From contig DUEE01000014.1 of NCBI GenBank assembly GCA_011170285.1, positions 62,001 through 126,000 of the forward strand: a stretch of DNA of 64,000 nucleotides. Reading direction: 5' to 3'. Below the pieces are notes generated by a model. The model saw only the letters and a program-made list of their open reading frames with translations, was not told the DNA's origin and ran no database searches. Source of the DNA: Dehalococcoidia bacterium. Its GTDB lineage: Bacteria > Chloroflexota > Dehalococcoidia > Dehalococcoidales > W498. Below, in pieces: positions 53,006-62,347 of this stretch (position 1 is its first letter; the number at the start of each line of letters is the position of its first letter). Position numbers and translations under genes: made by a program.

Positions 53006-54145
53006 ATGGAGTTTAGGAGTAATAAAGTATTGTTGGTCAAGGTGCTGCTCTTTCTGGTAATACTTATGGTAAGTGGGCTAGGCGTTTTCGGCTGTGTTGG
53101 AAGAGGGTCTATACCTAAGGGATGGTCAGGGGGAGTAGTAGCTGAAGACACTCTATTTTTGGGCTCTATGAAGGGTAAGCTTGTAGCCATAGATATATTA
53201 AGTCATACTCGTTTATGGGAAGTCCCTCTGGAGACTTCGGAACAAGCCGGTGGATTCGGCTGTGCGCCGGCATCTACGGCAGTAGCTATATATGGTTCTC
53301 CGGCAGTGGCGGAAGAATTGGTTTATGTTAGCGGATATAATGGTAAGATATACGCCTTTAGCGTTGGTAAGGATGAGCCGAGGTGGGTATATCCTCGTGA
53401 GGATAATCTTCAGCCTATTGTGGGTGGGGCTATTGTTGCCCAAGGCAAAGTCTATATGGGTTGTTCTGACGGGAAAGTCTATGCTCTGGACGCTGCCGAT
53501 GGTTATAAGCAATGGGAGTTTCAAACCGGAGATAAAATTTGGTCAACACCAGTAATAGATGGTGACACCCTATTTATAGCTTCCTTTGATAAGAAACTCT
53601 ATGCTCTAGATGCTACCAATGGCAGTAAGAAATGGGAGTTTGAGACCGGAGGGGCTATTGCCTCTACTCCTTTCGTCTATAATAATACCATTTATATTGG
53701 TTCCTTTGATAGGCATCTTTATGCGGTAAATGCTACCGATGGTAGCCTGGTGTGGAAGTTAGAGGTTAAAGCTGATAAATGGTTCTGGACGAAACCGGTA
53801 ATTTGTAATAATACCATATATGCCGGAAATCTTGACGGCAAGGTTTATATACTGAATGCTGAAACTGGTGATGAGGTAGTAGACGCCATTGACCTTGTAA
53901 GCCCAATTTCCTCATCGCCGGTTCTAGTTGATGATTCAGTTATTATTGCTTCGGAAGAAGGTAGGGTGTGGACTATAGATACTAGTAATAACCAGGAGAG
54001 TGAGTTAATAAATCTGGGACAAAAGATATATGCTCCTCTTTATGCTAGCGATGGGGTCGTTTATATTCATACGAGTGAAGGGAGTCTTCACGCTCTGAAT
54101 GCACAATCAGGGTCTAAACTGTGGAGTCTTTCGTTAAGTAGTTAG
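53006..54145 (+). CDS. lipoprotein with PQQ-type beta-propeller repeats (BamB-like fold)
   Basis: This 379-residue exported protein has a signal helix ending in lipobox GVFGC (Cys30), then about seven blade repeats of roughly 40 residues. Examples are 'GKVYALDAADGYKQWEFQTGD', 'KKLYALDATNGSKKWEFETGG' and 'RHLYAVNATDGSLVWKLE'. PQQ cofactor residues are not evident, so it is more likely a protein-interaction propeller. It is inserted between yidD and yidC, 12 bp after yidD and 14 bp before yidC. This suggests a role in membrane-protein biogenesis or quality control, an inference from position only. Confidence 0.8.
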   Translation: MEFRSNKVLLVKVLLFLVILMVSGLGVFGCVGRGSIPKGWSGGVVAEDTLFLGSMKGKLVAIDILSHTRLWEVPLETSEQAGGFGCAPASTAVAIYGSPAVAEELVYVSGYNGKIYAFSVGKDEPRWVYPREDNLQPIVGGAIVAQGKVYMGCSDGKVYALDAADGYKQWEFQTGDKIWSTPVIDGDTLFIASFDKKLYALDATNGSKKWEFETGGAIASTPFVYNNTIYIGSFDRHLYAVNATDGSLVWKLEVKADKWFWTKPVICNNTIYAGNLDGKVYILNAETGDEVVDAIDLVSPISSSPVLVDDSVIIASEEGRVWTIDTSNNQESELINLGQKIYAPLYASDGVVYIHTSEGSLHALNAQSGSKLWSLSLSS

Positions 54146-54159
54146 TGAGGTAGATTTCG

Positions 54160-55134
54160 TTGGAAGTAATTGGTCAGGCGTGGAATCTAATTATCTTGGA
54201 GCCAATAGTAAATGTGCTCATTGTGCTGGCTCATTCTCTATTCAGTAGCTTTGGACTGGCAATTATTGCCCTAACTATTGTGGTTAATGGTTGTATGTAT
54301 CCTCTTACCCTGAAGCAAATTCGTGCCTCTAAGGCAATGCAAACACTGCAACCAAAGCTGGCTGAACTTCAGAAGAAGCATGCTAAGGATAAGGAAAAAC
54401 TGGCTAAAGAGCAAATGCAGCTGTATAAGGAATCGGGCGTAAGTCCTGCCGGTTGCATAGTGCCGATGCTAATTCAGATGCCCATCTGGATAGCTCTCTA
54501 TCAGTCTATTATGAGGCTTTTAGCGGTAACCCCTGAGGATTTTCTGGGTCTATCTCAGTATCTTTATTCTTGGCCGGTAGTATATTCTGCGCTGCCCTTA
54601 GGGGATAAATTCCTATGGTTGAATCTAGCTATACCTGATAGCTATCTCGTGTTACCACTCTTGGTTGGTGGAACAATGTGGCTTCAGCAAAAGATGATAA
54701 CGCCGACCACTGCTGACCCCAAGCAGCAGACGCAGAGCAAGATGATGCTGTGGATAATGCCGCTGATGTTTGCCTTCATCACTTTATCATTTCCTAGTGG
54801 TCTGGCTCTGTTCTGGGTGACCTCAAGTGCTATCAGGATTGTTATCCAATATTTCGTTACCGGGTGGGGTGGCTTAGTAAAAGGAACCACTCCCAAGCCA
54901 GTTGGCAGGGATAAAAAGTATATGAAACGCATTGCCCAGGTGGAGGAAAGACCTTCAGAGTATGCCGATACTGGTGCTGATATTGTTGAACCTAGTTCTG
55001 GGCAGGAAGAAGGGAAAGACTATGGGGAGTCTGGAGATAAGCGCCAAGACCGTGGACGAGGCGATTCAGAGCGCCTTAAAGGAATTAGGCGTCAGCCGGG
55101 AAGAGATAGAAGTCACCGTCCTAAAAGAAGGTAG
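54160..55134 (+). CDS. yidC: membrane protein insertase YidC/Oxa1
   Basis: Insertase of 324 residues with TTG start. It is the short Gram-positive-like form without a large periplasmic domain: 'FGLAIIALTIVVNGCMYPLTLKQIRASKAMQTLQPKLAELQKKHAKDKEKL' and 'GVSPAGCIVPMLIQMPIWIALYQSI' are characteristic. The groove lysine/arginine lies in 'PLTLKQIRASK'. The C-terminal 60 residues are charged and low-complexity, and the last 113 bases overlap the jag gene in another frame. Confidence 0.93.
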   Translation: MEVIGQAWNLIILEPIVNVLIVLAHSLFSSFGLAIIALTIVVNGCMYPLTLKQIRASKAMQTLQPKLAELQKKHAKDKEKLAKEQMQLYKESGVSPAGCIVPMLIQMPIWIALYQSIMRLLAVTPEDFLGLSQYLYSWPVVYSALPLGDKFLWLNLAIPDSYLVLPLLVGGTMWLQQKMITPTTADPKQQTQSKMMLWIMPLMFAFITLSFPSGLALFWVTSSAIRIVIQYFVTGWGGLVKGTTPKPVGRDKKYMKRIAQVEERPSEYADTGADIVEPSSGQEEGKDYGESGDKRQDRGRGDSERLKGIRRQPGRDRSHRPKRR

Positions 55135-55669
55135 ACCTGGAATCTGGGGTTTGGGGAGTGAAGAGGCAAGGATTAAGGTGACGCCCAGGAAAGGGGATAA
55201 TATCGCTGAGGCAACTAGGAGCGTGTTGGAAAAGTTACTAACTATGATGGGGGTAAATGCTGATGTGCATCAGGATATACCTTCTGGCGAGGGAATGGAG
55301 GAGACTGCTCCCATTGCCTTTGATATAAAGGGTGAGGACCTCGGTATTTTGATTGGACGGCGGGGACTAACCCTTTCTTGCCTGCAATATATTGTTAGGC
55401 TTATTGTAGCTCATCAGATCAAGTCTCGAGTACCTATAACTATTGATGTGGAGGGGTATAAACAACGCCGTGATGAAGCGTTGCAAACTTTAGCTTGGCG
55501 TGTAGCAGAACAGGTAAAGGCTAAGGGTACGCCATTTAGATTAGAACCTATGTCGGCTTATGAGAGGCGTATTATCCATCTTACTTTGGCTAACCATCCA
55601 GATGTTACCACTGAAGGTGTGGGCGAGGGTGAGGGGCGGCGGGTTGTTATTCTGCCCAGGCAAGACTAG
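55022..55669 (+). CDS. jag: Jag/KhpB-type RNA-binding protein (Jag_N, KH, R3H)
   Basis: SpoIIIJ-associated protein family, 215 residues from ATG 55022 (AAGAAGGG upstream). The Jag_N domain is 'EISAKTVDEAIQSALKELGVSREEIEVTVLKEG', the KH domain carries 'GEDLGILIGRRGLTLSCLQYIVRL' and the R3H domain is 'EPMSAYERRIIHLTLANHPDVTTEGVGEGEGRRVVI'. It binds RNA, often as a heterodimer with KhpA. Its start is 113 bases inside yidC. Confidence 0.92.
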   Translation: MGSLEISAKTVDEAIQSALKELGVSREEIEVTVLKEGRPGIWGLGSEEARIKVTPRKGDNIAEATRSVLEKLLTMMGVNADVHQDIPSGEGMEETAPIAFDIKGEDLGILIGRRGLTLSCLQYIVRLIVAHQIKSRVPITIDVEGYKQRRDEALQTLAWRVAEQVKAKGTPFRLEPMSAYERRIIHLTLANHPDVTTEGVGEGEGRRVVILPRQD

Positions 55670-55734
55670 CCTCAATTAGTTGATTGGGGAGTCTATCCCT
55701 GCCGAGTGGAATTTCTATAAGAAGGGTTTTTGTT

Positions 55735-58700
55735 ATGTTCCATCCAGCGAGTAGTAAGGTGAATTTTCCACAGATTGAGTCAACCATACTCAGCTTGTGG
55801 AAAGACAGAAATGTCTTTGAGCGTAGTGTAGACAGTCGCCAGGGTTGTCCTCGTTTTGTATTATACGAGGGACCGCCTACGGCTAATGGTAGTCCCGGTA
55901 TTCATCATATACTGTCTCGTGTCTTCAAGGATGTTATCCCTCGCTATAAGGTAATGAAGGGCCATTATAGTCCACGCATTGCCGGTTGGGATACGCATGG
56001 ATTGCCGGTAGAATTGGAGGTGGAGAAGGAACTGGGATTTTCCAGCAAAACAGAAATTGAGGAATATGGTATTGATCAATTTAATGCCCGTTGTCGGGAG
56101 AGCGTCTTTGGTTACCTTAAGGAATGGGAGGCGATGACCGAGCGGATTGGCTTCTGGATTGACTTAAAGCATCCTTATATTACTATGGATAATAATTACA
56201 TTGAAACTTGCTGGTGGGCAATAAAGCAGATGTGGGACAAGGGTTTAATCTACCAAGGCTACAAGGTTACCCCCCACTGTCCCCGCTGCGGCACCTCCTT
56301 AAGCTCCCACGAGGTAGCCTTGGGCTATCAGGATGATGTTGAAGACCCATCAGTTTACATAAAGTTTAAGCTGGCTGAATCATTATATTCAGAACCAGGC
56401 TTTCTCGATAAGTTGCGAGGCGGTTATGGTGAAAAGGTAGCCGATTTTGCTAAGTGGCTTCTTAACCTTGCTGGGGGCAAGGGTGTGTACTTGCTTGCCT
56501 GGACTACTACCCCGTGGACATTGCCTGGTAACAGTGCCTTGGCCGTGGCTAGTGATGCTGAATATGCGATTATGGAAGTTGATAATGAGTATCTCATTTT
56601 GGCTTCTGTCTGTCTTGAAGCGGTTGGATTGAGTGATGACTCCATAATCGCTAAGGTTAAGGGTAGCGATTTGGTGGACTTGAGGTATGAGCCACTGTTT
56701 AATCCGAAAGAGTTCAAAGTGCCTGTAGCTACAATGGGTATATTAAGAGAAACAGGAGGACCTTCCTCAGATATCATATGGAAAAAGGGAGGAATTTTAA
56801 ATTACCCAGTGATAGCTACCGATTTTGTTTCTATGGAAGATGGGACTGGTATTGTGCATATGGCTCCAGCTTATGGCGAAGTTGATTATGAGGCTGGTAT
56901 AAAAAATGTGCTGGACTTTGTTCATACCGTAGATTTACAGGGGAGAGTTATCGGGACTTATCCTTTTGCTGGTAAGTTCGTTAAAGACGCTGACCCTCTT
57001 ATTCTAGATGACCTTAGGTCAAGAGGACTTCTCTTTCGTAGTGAGAAAGTTCGTCATACCTATCCCTTCTGCTGGCGTTGTGAGGCGCCCCTCCTCTATT
57101 ATGCTAAGCAAACTTGGTATATCAGGACAACGGCGGTCAAAGAAAGCCTCATTGCTGGAAATAATGAGATAAACTGGTATCCGGAGCATATCAAGTATGG
57201 GCGCTTTGGCGATTGGCTGGAGAATAATATTGACTGGGCATTCTCTCGGGAGAGGTATTGGGGGACACCATTAAATATATGGCGTTGTGAATCATGTGGT
57301 ACATATGAGTGCGTTGGCAGTGTAAATGATTTGAAGGAGAAGGTTGGGTTTACTGGACTAAAAGAGCCTTTGGATTTGCACCGCCCCTATATTGATGAAA
57401 TAACTTTTACTTGCCCTTCGTGTGGTCGGGAAATGAAGCGTGTTCTTGAGGTTATTGACTGCTGGTTTGATTCAGGGGCTATGCCCATATCCCAGTGTCA
57501 CTATCCTTTTGAGAATGAGAGCTTATTTGACGATGGGCGGTTTCCCGCCGATTATATTTGTGAGGCGGTTGACCAGACTCGTGGCTGGTTCTATAGCTTG
57601 CATGCCATATCTACCTTGCTCTTTAATCGTCCCTGTTTCAAGAATGTTATCTGCCTGGGACATATCCTTGATGCTAAAGGGGAGAAGATGAGTAAGGTTA
57701 GGGGGAATGTGGTTGAGCCGTGGGCGATAATTAATAAATATGGGGCTGATGCTCTACGTTGGTATTGTTTTACGGCGTCACCACCGGGCAATGTGCGCCG
57801 CTTCTCCGAGGATATGGTGGCTGAGGTAACCCGACGGTTCTTACTCACCTTGTGGAATGTCTATTCCTTTTTTATAACCTATGCCAATATAGACCATTTT
57901 ACTCCTGATAATGAAGCGACCTTATCAGAGCAATCGGAGCTTGATAGGTGGATTATCTCGGAACTTAATCAGCTTATAGTTGATGTTGACTCAGCGCTGG
58001 ATGGTTATAACCCCACTGAGGCGGGGAGGAGGATAGAGAGCTTTGTCAATGACCTGTCTAACTGGTATGTGCGGCGGAGTCGTCGCCGTTTCTGGAAGAG
58101 TGAGAATGACGCTGATAAGCTGTCGGCATACACTACACTTTACAAATGTCTGGTTACGCTATCAAAGCTGCTGGCTCCATTTATCCCCTTCTTAGCTGAT
58201 GAGCTGTATCAAAACCTGGTGTTAACAGTATTATCTGATGCTCCAGATAGTGTGCACCTAGCTGATTTTCCGGTAGCTGATAAGGGCAAGATTGATAAGC
58301 AGTTGGATGCTGATACCAGATTAGTAATGAAAATATCAAGTCTGGGACGGGCTGCCCGGAGCCAGGCAGGTATTAAAGTGCGCCAGCCTTTGGCTCACGT
58401 TGTGGTTAGTGTGGCAGGTAGTAATGAACAGAGAAGTTTAGAGCGACTAAAGCCTCAAATTTTGGAAGAACTTAATGTAAAAGAGTTAAAATTTGATAGC
58501 CTTCAAGAAGTAACGAAACTTGATGGGCATGGTTATATAGTCAGTGGGATGGAGCTTGGCAAGGGACAGGAGTTAAAAGTTCCCGCGAGTGGGGGTGTCT
58601 ATCAGGTGGCAGTACCCACTAACATTCCCTCCAAACTTCAGGCTGAGGGGATGGCGCGGGAGGTAGTGCATCGATTACAAATAATGCGCCGCTCGGCTGG

Positions 58701-58902
58701 ATTTGATATTGCTGACTATATTAATACCTATTATCAAGGGGGAGATTATGTGAGGCAGGTGATGGAAACTTTTACTGACTATATTAAACAAGAAACACTA
58801 TCCCGCCAGCTTGGTGAAGGGATTCCTGAAGAGGGTGTATTTACTGAAAGCTATAAGCTGGGTGGCTATCACATATTACTGGGAGTAAAGAGATTTGGCT
58901 GA
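55735..58902 (+). CDS. ileS: isoleucyl-tRNA synthetase
   Basis: Class I synthetase of 1055 residues from the ATG at 55735 (AAGAAGGG 8 bases upstream; the track start at 55684 is too early). The HIGH-type motif is 'GPPTANGSPGIHHILSRVF' and KMSKS appears as 'GEKMSKVRGNVV'. The CP1 editing domain contains 'LAWTTTPWTLPGNSALAV' and 'GTGIVHMAPAYGEVDYEAG'. Zinc-type Cys pairs are in 'CPRCGTS', 'CESCGTY' and 'CPSCGRE'. Length and sequence suggest the eukaryote-like type 2 IleRS, often tolerant to mupirocin. No T-box leader is visible. Confidence 0.95.
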   Translation: MFHPASSKVNFPQIESTILSLWKDRNVFERSVDSRQGCPRFVLYEGPPTANGSPGIHHILSRVFKDVIPRYKVMKGHYSPRIAGWDTHGLPVELEVEKELGFSSKTEIEEYGIDQFNARCRESVFGYLKEWEAMTERIGFWIDLKHPYITMDNNYIETCWWAIKQMWDKGLIYQGYKVTPHCPRCGTSLSSHEVALGYQDDVEDPSVYIKFKLAESLYSEPGFLDKLRGGYGEKVADFAKWLLNLAGGKGVYLLAWTTTPWTLPGNSALAVASDAEYAIMEVDNEYLILASVCLEAVGLSDDSIIAKVKGSDLVDLRYEPLFNPKEFKVPVATMGILRETGGPSSDIIWKKGGILNYPVIATDFVSMEDGTGIVHMAPAYGEVDYEAGIKNVLDFVHTVDLQGRVIGTYPFAGKFVKDADPLILDDLRSRGLLFRSEKVRHTYPFCWRCEAPLLYYAKQTWYIRTTAVKESLIAGNNEINWYPEHIKYGRFGDWLENNIDWAFSRERYWGTPLNIWRCESCGTYECVGSVNDLKEKVGFTGLKEPLDLHRPYIDEITFTCPSCGREMKRVLEVIDCWFDSGAMPISQCHYPFENESLFDDGRFPADYICEAVDQTRGWFYSLHAISTLLFNRPCFKNVICLGHILDAKGEKMSKVRGNVVEPWAIINKYGADALRWYCFTASPPGNVRRFSEDMVAEVTRRFLLTLWNVYSFFITYANIDHFTPDNEATLSEQSELDRWIISELNQLIVDVDSALDGYNPTEAGRRIESFVNDLSNWYVRRSRRRFWKSENDADKLSAYTTLYKCLVTLSKLLAPFIPFLADELYQNLVLTVLSDAPDSVHLADFPVADKGKIDKQLDADTRLVMKISSLGRAARSQAGIKVRQPLAHVVVSVAGSNEQRSLERLKPQILEELNVKELKFDSLQEVTKLDGHGYIVSGMELGKGQELKVPASGGVYQVAVPTNIPSKLQAEGMAREVVHRLQIMRRSAGFDIADYINTYYQGGDYVRQVMETFTDYIKQETLSRQLGEGIPEEGVFTESYKLGGYHILLGVKRFG

Positions 58903-58903
58903 A

Positions 58904-60010
58904 TTAGGGTGGTGGGCTTTCAATAAGTATAGCATAAGTAGTGTTCTTAGTACTGCCCCGCCAATAGGTTATTTTTATCCTTTGCCCAATTTGATAGGAG
59001 TGTAGAGCTTGAACTAATTCTCCGGCGGTAGTAATTTCTCTATCTTGCAAGCTAACAATAGCATCACCCTCCTCTAATCCGGCTTCATCGGCTGGGCTGT
59101 CCGCAATTACTTCGCGGAGAAATGCCCCTTCATCTATTGCCAAGTCATACTTTCGTTTTAGATATTGATTTACAGTAGAGACCGCCACCCCAAGCCATGG
59201 GCGAATTACATAGCCATTTTGAACTAACTCCTCAATAATCGGCATTGCTACCTTGCCACTTATAGCCCAGCCCATACCCTCTACACCAACCATAGCAATC
59301 TTGACGCTGGTAATGCCGACCACCTCTCCCCTCATATTTACTAGCGGCCCTCCACTATTGCCTGGATTGATAGCAGCATCAGTTTGAATAAGGTCATATA
59401 GAGTTTGTCCCGAGGATACCGGTAAAGAAACCCCTAAGCAACTAACAATCCCTTTAGTAGCGCTTATCCCCAGCCCCAATGAATTGCCTATAGCTACTAC
59501 CCAGTCACCGACCCTTAGTTCACAAGAATCTCCTATATTGGCTGGCGGTAGATTTTGAGCATTAATCTTGACTACGGCTAGGTCAGTAAGAGAGTCAACA
59601 CAGACTGCTTCAGCAGGGAAGGTTTCGCCATTAGCTAGAGTCACGGTGACACTCTCGGCGCCTTCGACCACATGATTATTGGTTATGATAATTCCATCTT
59701 CGTCTATAATCCACCCTGAACCAGCGTGCTCCTCAGGTCGGTTGAAAATGTCGTAGATTATGGTATTGATAGCTACCACCGAAGGCTTAACTTTAGCCAC
59801 TACATCGGTAATGTTTGGTAATACTAGGGCATCACTTTCTATAGGGGGTAATGTCCAGTCGGGATCGATTGGGGTAGCTGTATGGGAGGATGGTGGGTTT
59901 GGCGGCGGTAGTAAGTCTATATCGGGCAGCAGGTGGCAACCAGCGCCTAGTGTAAGCGATAAGATTAGGATAAGGGAACAGACTAAATATTTTATATTTA
60001 CCCTTTTCAT
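58904..60010 (-). CDS. HtrA-type serine protease with PDZ domain, lipoprotein
   Basis: Extracytoplasmic protein quality-control protease of 368 residues. The signal peptide ends in lipobox GAGC (Cys25), followed by a Pro-rich linker. The triad is His113 ('IITNNHVVEG'), Asp143 ('SLTDLAVVKIN') and Ser219 ('INPGNSGGPLV'). One C-terminal PDZ domain (about 265-360, 'ADSPADEAGLEEGDAIVSLQDREI') is present. Membrane anchoring by lipid is unusual compared with DegP or DegS but fits a monoderm. It is a single gene with its own near-leaderless promoter, convergent with ileS. Confidence 0.92.
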   Translation of the reverse strand: MKRVNIKYLVCSLILILSLTLGAGCHLLPDIDLLPPPNPPSSHTATPIDPDWTLPPIESDALVLPNITDVVAKVKPSVVAINTIIYDIFNRPEEHAGSGWIIDEDGIIITNNHVVEGAESVTVTLANGETFPAEAVCVDSLTDLAVVKINAQNLPPANIGDSCELRVGDWVVAIGNSLGLGISATKGIVSCLGVSLPVSSGQTLYDLIQTDAAINPGNSGGPLVNMRGEVVGITSVKIAMVGVEGMGWAISGKVAMPIIEELVQNGYVIRPWLGVAVSTVNQYLKRKYDLAIDEGAFLREVIADSPADEAGLEEGDAIVSLQDREITTAGELVQALHSYQIGQRIKITYWRGSTKNTTYAILIESPPP

Positions 60011-60020
60011 AACTGGCTAT

Positions 60021-60049
60021 ATTGTAGCACGAGGGTAAAATTAGGGCAA
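60021..60049 (-). promoter_or_regulatory. htrA-like gene promoter (near-leaderless)
   Basis: Minus strand: TTGCCC, 17 bases, TACAAT with extended TGC. The predicted start is about 4 bases before the ATG and there is no Shine-Dalgarno sequence. Confidence 0.6.
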
Positions 60050-60082
60050 AAATAAGGGGCCAGGTATAAACCCAGCCCCCTT
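60047..60082 (-). terminator. terminator after the trpB2-type gene
   Basis: Minus strand: AAGGGG...CCCCTT stem with inner paired CTGG/CCTGG parts and a GTTTATA loop, followed by ATTTTTG. Its T tract touches the -35 of the next promoter, separating the trp genes from the protease gene. Confidence 0.6.
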
Positions 60083-60108
60083 ATCTCGCTACTTGGTTAA
60101 GGGATTAT

Positions 60109-61479
60109 TTATGCCGTTGGTACCTGGGGCAATTCGAGTTGTGCCTTCCTTACTTCTTCCTCAGGATAGGCGTAGTCCTCAAGCTGCCCCGATAGGTAAC
60201 GGTCGTAGGCAGCCAGGTCAAAATGTCCGTGCCCGCTGTGACATATCAGGATGGTTTTTGATTCGCCGGACTCTTTACACTTGAGGGCTTCATCAATACC
60301 TACCTTGACATTATGGCAGGGCTCAGGACCGCTGATAATGCCTTCAGTGCGGGCAAACTTTACCCCTCCCTCAAAGGCGGCAGTTTGCGGTACAGCTACG
60401 GCTTCAACCAGGCCCATTTTATGCAGGTGGCATATAGTGGGTGCCATCCCGTGATAGCGTAGTCCACCGGCATGAATCGGTGGCGGGATAAAGCCGTGCC
60501 CCAGAGTATACATTTTAATCAGGGGAGTCATCCCGACCATGTCACCAAAATCATAGGCATAAAGCCCCTTGGTCACACTAGGACAGCTTTCCGGCTCACA
60601 ACAGATAACACGCATGTCTGGCTTGGCTCCGCTAATCTTATCACGAATCCAGGGAAAGAATTGCCCGGCAAAGTTTGAGCCACCACCAATGTTGCCGACG
60701 ATAATATCGGGATAGGCGTCTGCCATCTCCATTTGCTTCCGGCACTCCTCGCCAATGATAGTCTGATGAAGCAGGACATGGTTAAGCACGCTGCCAATCG
60801 AATATTTATATTCTGGATGGTCTACCATATACTCTATTGCCTCGCTAATAGCCAGCCCTAAACTACCAGGACAATCAGGCCATTTTTCCAGCATAGCTCG
60901 CCCTGACTTGGTCTCGGTGCTGGGGCTGGGGACACAGTTCCCCCCCCAGGTTTCCATGGCGATGCGGCGATATGGCTTCTGGTCATAGCTAATCCTGACC
61001 ATAAACACCTTGATATCTAGACCGAAGAATGCCCCAGCCAGACTTAGAGCACTGCCCCACTGCCCGGCACCGGTCTCAGTACTTAAGCCCTTGAGCCCTT
61101 GTTTCTTGGCATAGTATGCCTGAGCCGTTGCGGTATTGGGCTTGTGGCTCCCCGCCTGGTTTGTACCTTCATATTTATAGAAAATCTTGGCTGGCGTATC
61201 CAGGGCTTTCTCCAGCCGATACGCCCTATGTAAAACCGTTGGTCTCCAGGTACGGTAAACCGCCTGCAGTTCCTCAGGGATATCAATCCAGCGGTCTGTC
61301 CTGTTAAGTTCTTGCTCAGCACATGCTCTGGAAAATAGACCTTCTGCGTCATCTACGGTTGCCGGCTTTCCCGTTCCTGGATGCAGTACTTGTGGCATAT
61401 CCCCGGGCATATCCGCCATAATGTTGTACCAATGAGTCGGCATGTCCTTTTGGTCAAGAAAATACATTCCTTTTTCCAT
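60109..61479 (-). CDS. trpB2: tryptophan synthase beta chain, TrpB2 type
   Basis: PLP enzyme of 456 residues, longer than ordinary TrpB and of the TrpB2 class. The PLP lysine is in 'YEGTNQAGSHKPNTATAQ', the phosphate-binding loop is 'GNIGGGSNFAG', and the N terminus has the extra segment 'WYNIMADMPGDMPQVLHPGTG'. TrpB2 proteins condense indole with serine (or phosphoserine) without TrpA. The equivalent of the substrate carboxylate-binding loop is 'TETGAGQWGSALS'. It lies downstream of trpA with a 97-bp gap and AAAAGGAG, so it is probably part of the trp transcript. Confidence 0.93.
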   Translation of the reverse strand: MEKGMYFLDQKDMPTHWYNIMADMPGDMPQVLHPGTGKPATVDDAEGLFSRACAEQELNRTDRWIDIPEELQAVYRTWRPTVLHRAYRLEKALDTPAKIFYKYEGTNQAGSHKPNTATAQAYYAKKQGLKGLSTETGAGQWGSALSLAGAFFGLDIKVFMVRISYDQKPYRRIAMETWGGNCVPSPSTETKSGRAMLEKWPDCPGSLGLAISEAIEYMVDHPEYKYSIGSVLNHVLLHQTIIGEECRKQMEMADAYPDIIVGNIGGGSNFAGQFFPWIRDKISGAKPDMRVICCEPESCPSVTKGLYAYDFGDMVGMTPLIKMYTLGHGFIPPPIHAGGLRYHGMAPTICHLHKMGLVEAVAVPQTAAFEGGVKFARTEGIISGPEPCHNVKVGIDEALKCKESGESKTILICHSGHGHFDLAAYDRYLSGQLEDYAYPEEEVRKAQLELPQVPTA

Positions 61480-61576
61480 TTTGTACTCCTTTTATTTTTA
61501 GTTCGTAAGTATAAGTCAACTTAGGTAAATATATCTAGTCCATATTCCCTCCCAATCTTTTTATTTCCACTTTGCT

Positions 61577-62347
61577 TTAACTCAAAGCCTCTCGTAAGCT
61601 TGAAACAAAGGCTTTAAGCGAGGAAAGGGTGGCATCCTCTTCCATTAACTGAATGAGGCGACTACCCACAATGACACCATCAGCTACTTTAGCTACCCGC
61701 CTGGCTTGCTCTGGTGTAGAGATGCCGAAGCCAACGCAGAGAGGTTGCTGTGCCTTTTGCCTGACTCTTTTGACGAAACCCTCTAACTCTGGAGGCAGAG
61801 CTTCTCTGGCTCCGGTAACGCCGGTGAGGGAAACCAGGTAAATAAACCCTTGAGACCTGTTGGCTACCATAGCTATTCTTTTCTCAGTGCTGGTGGGAGC
61901 TAACAGATATATGAGGTCGAGATAATGCTTCCGGGTTATGGCTTCTAGCTCTGTACTCTCTTCTAGCGGTAAATCAGGGATTATTAGCCCATCAATTCCA
62001 GCTGTAGCCGCAGCCTGACAAAAGGCTTCCACTCCGAAGTTAAATACTGGATTATAATAAGTCATAAATACCAGGGGCGTAGCCAGCTTCCGGTGTAACT
62101 GGTAAGCTACCTCTAGGCAGAGTTGAGGGGTGATACCTTGCTCAAGCGCGCGATAGCTTGCCTTTTGAATGGTGACGCCGTCAGCTAGAGGATCAGAAAA
62201 GGGGATGCCTAGCTCGATAATATCACATCCATTATTTGATAACACGGATGCTACCTCAAGGGTGGTGCTCATATTGGGGTAACCCACGGTAATATAGGCA
62301 ATTAACGCCTTGTAATCTGGCCTAAAGATAGATGCAATACGGCTCAT
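61577..62347 (-). CDS. trpA: tryptophan synthase alpha chain
   Basis: The 256-residue TIM barrel cleaves indole-3-glycerol phosphate to indole. The catalytic Glu is in '[24 protein letters not shown]' and the Asp in '[12 protein letters not shown]'. '[14 protein letters not shown]' and '[27 protein letters not shown]' form the phosphate site. The ATG overlaps the trpB stop (ATGA). Confidence 0.96.
   Translation of the reverse strand: MSRIASIFRPDYKALIAYITVGYPNMSTTLEVASVLSNNGCDIIELGIPFSDPLADGVTIQKASYRALEQGITPQLCLEVAYQLHRKLATPLVFMTYYNPVFNFGVEAFCQAAATAGIDGLIIPDLPLEESTELEAITRKHYLDLIYLLAPTSTEKRIAMVANRSQGFIYLVSLTGVTGAREALPPELEGFVKRVRQKAQQPLCVGFGISTPEQARRVAKVADGVIVGSRLIQLMEEDATLSSLKAFVSSLREALS

Noticed and set aside
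55670-55734. Possible T-box leader before ileS
   Set aside because: The gap is only 65 bases and lacks the T-box sequence and a terminator hairpin.
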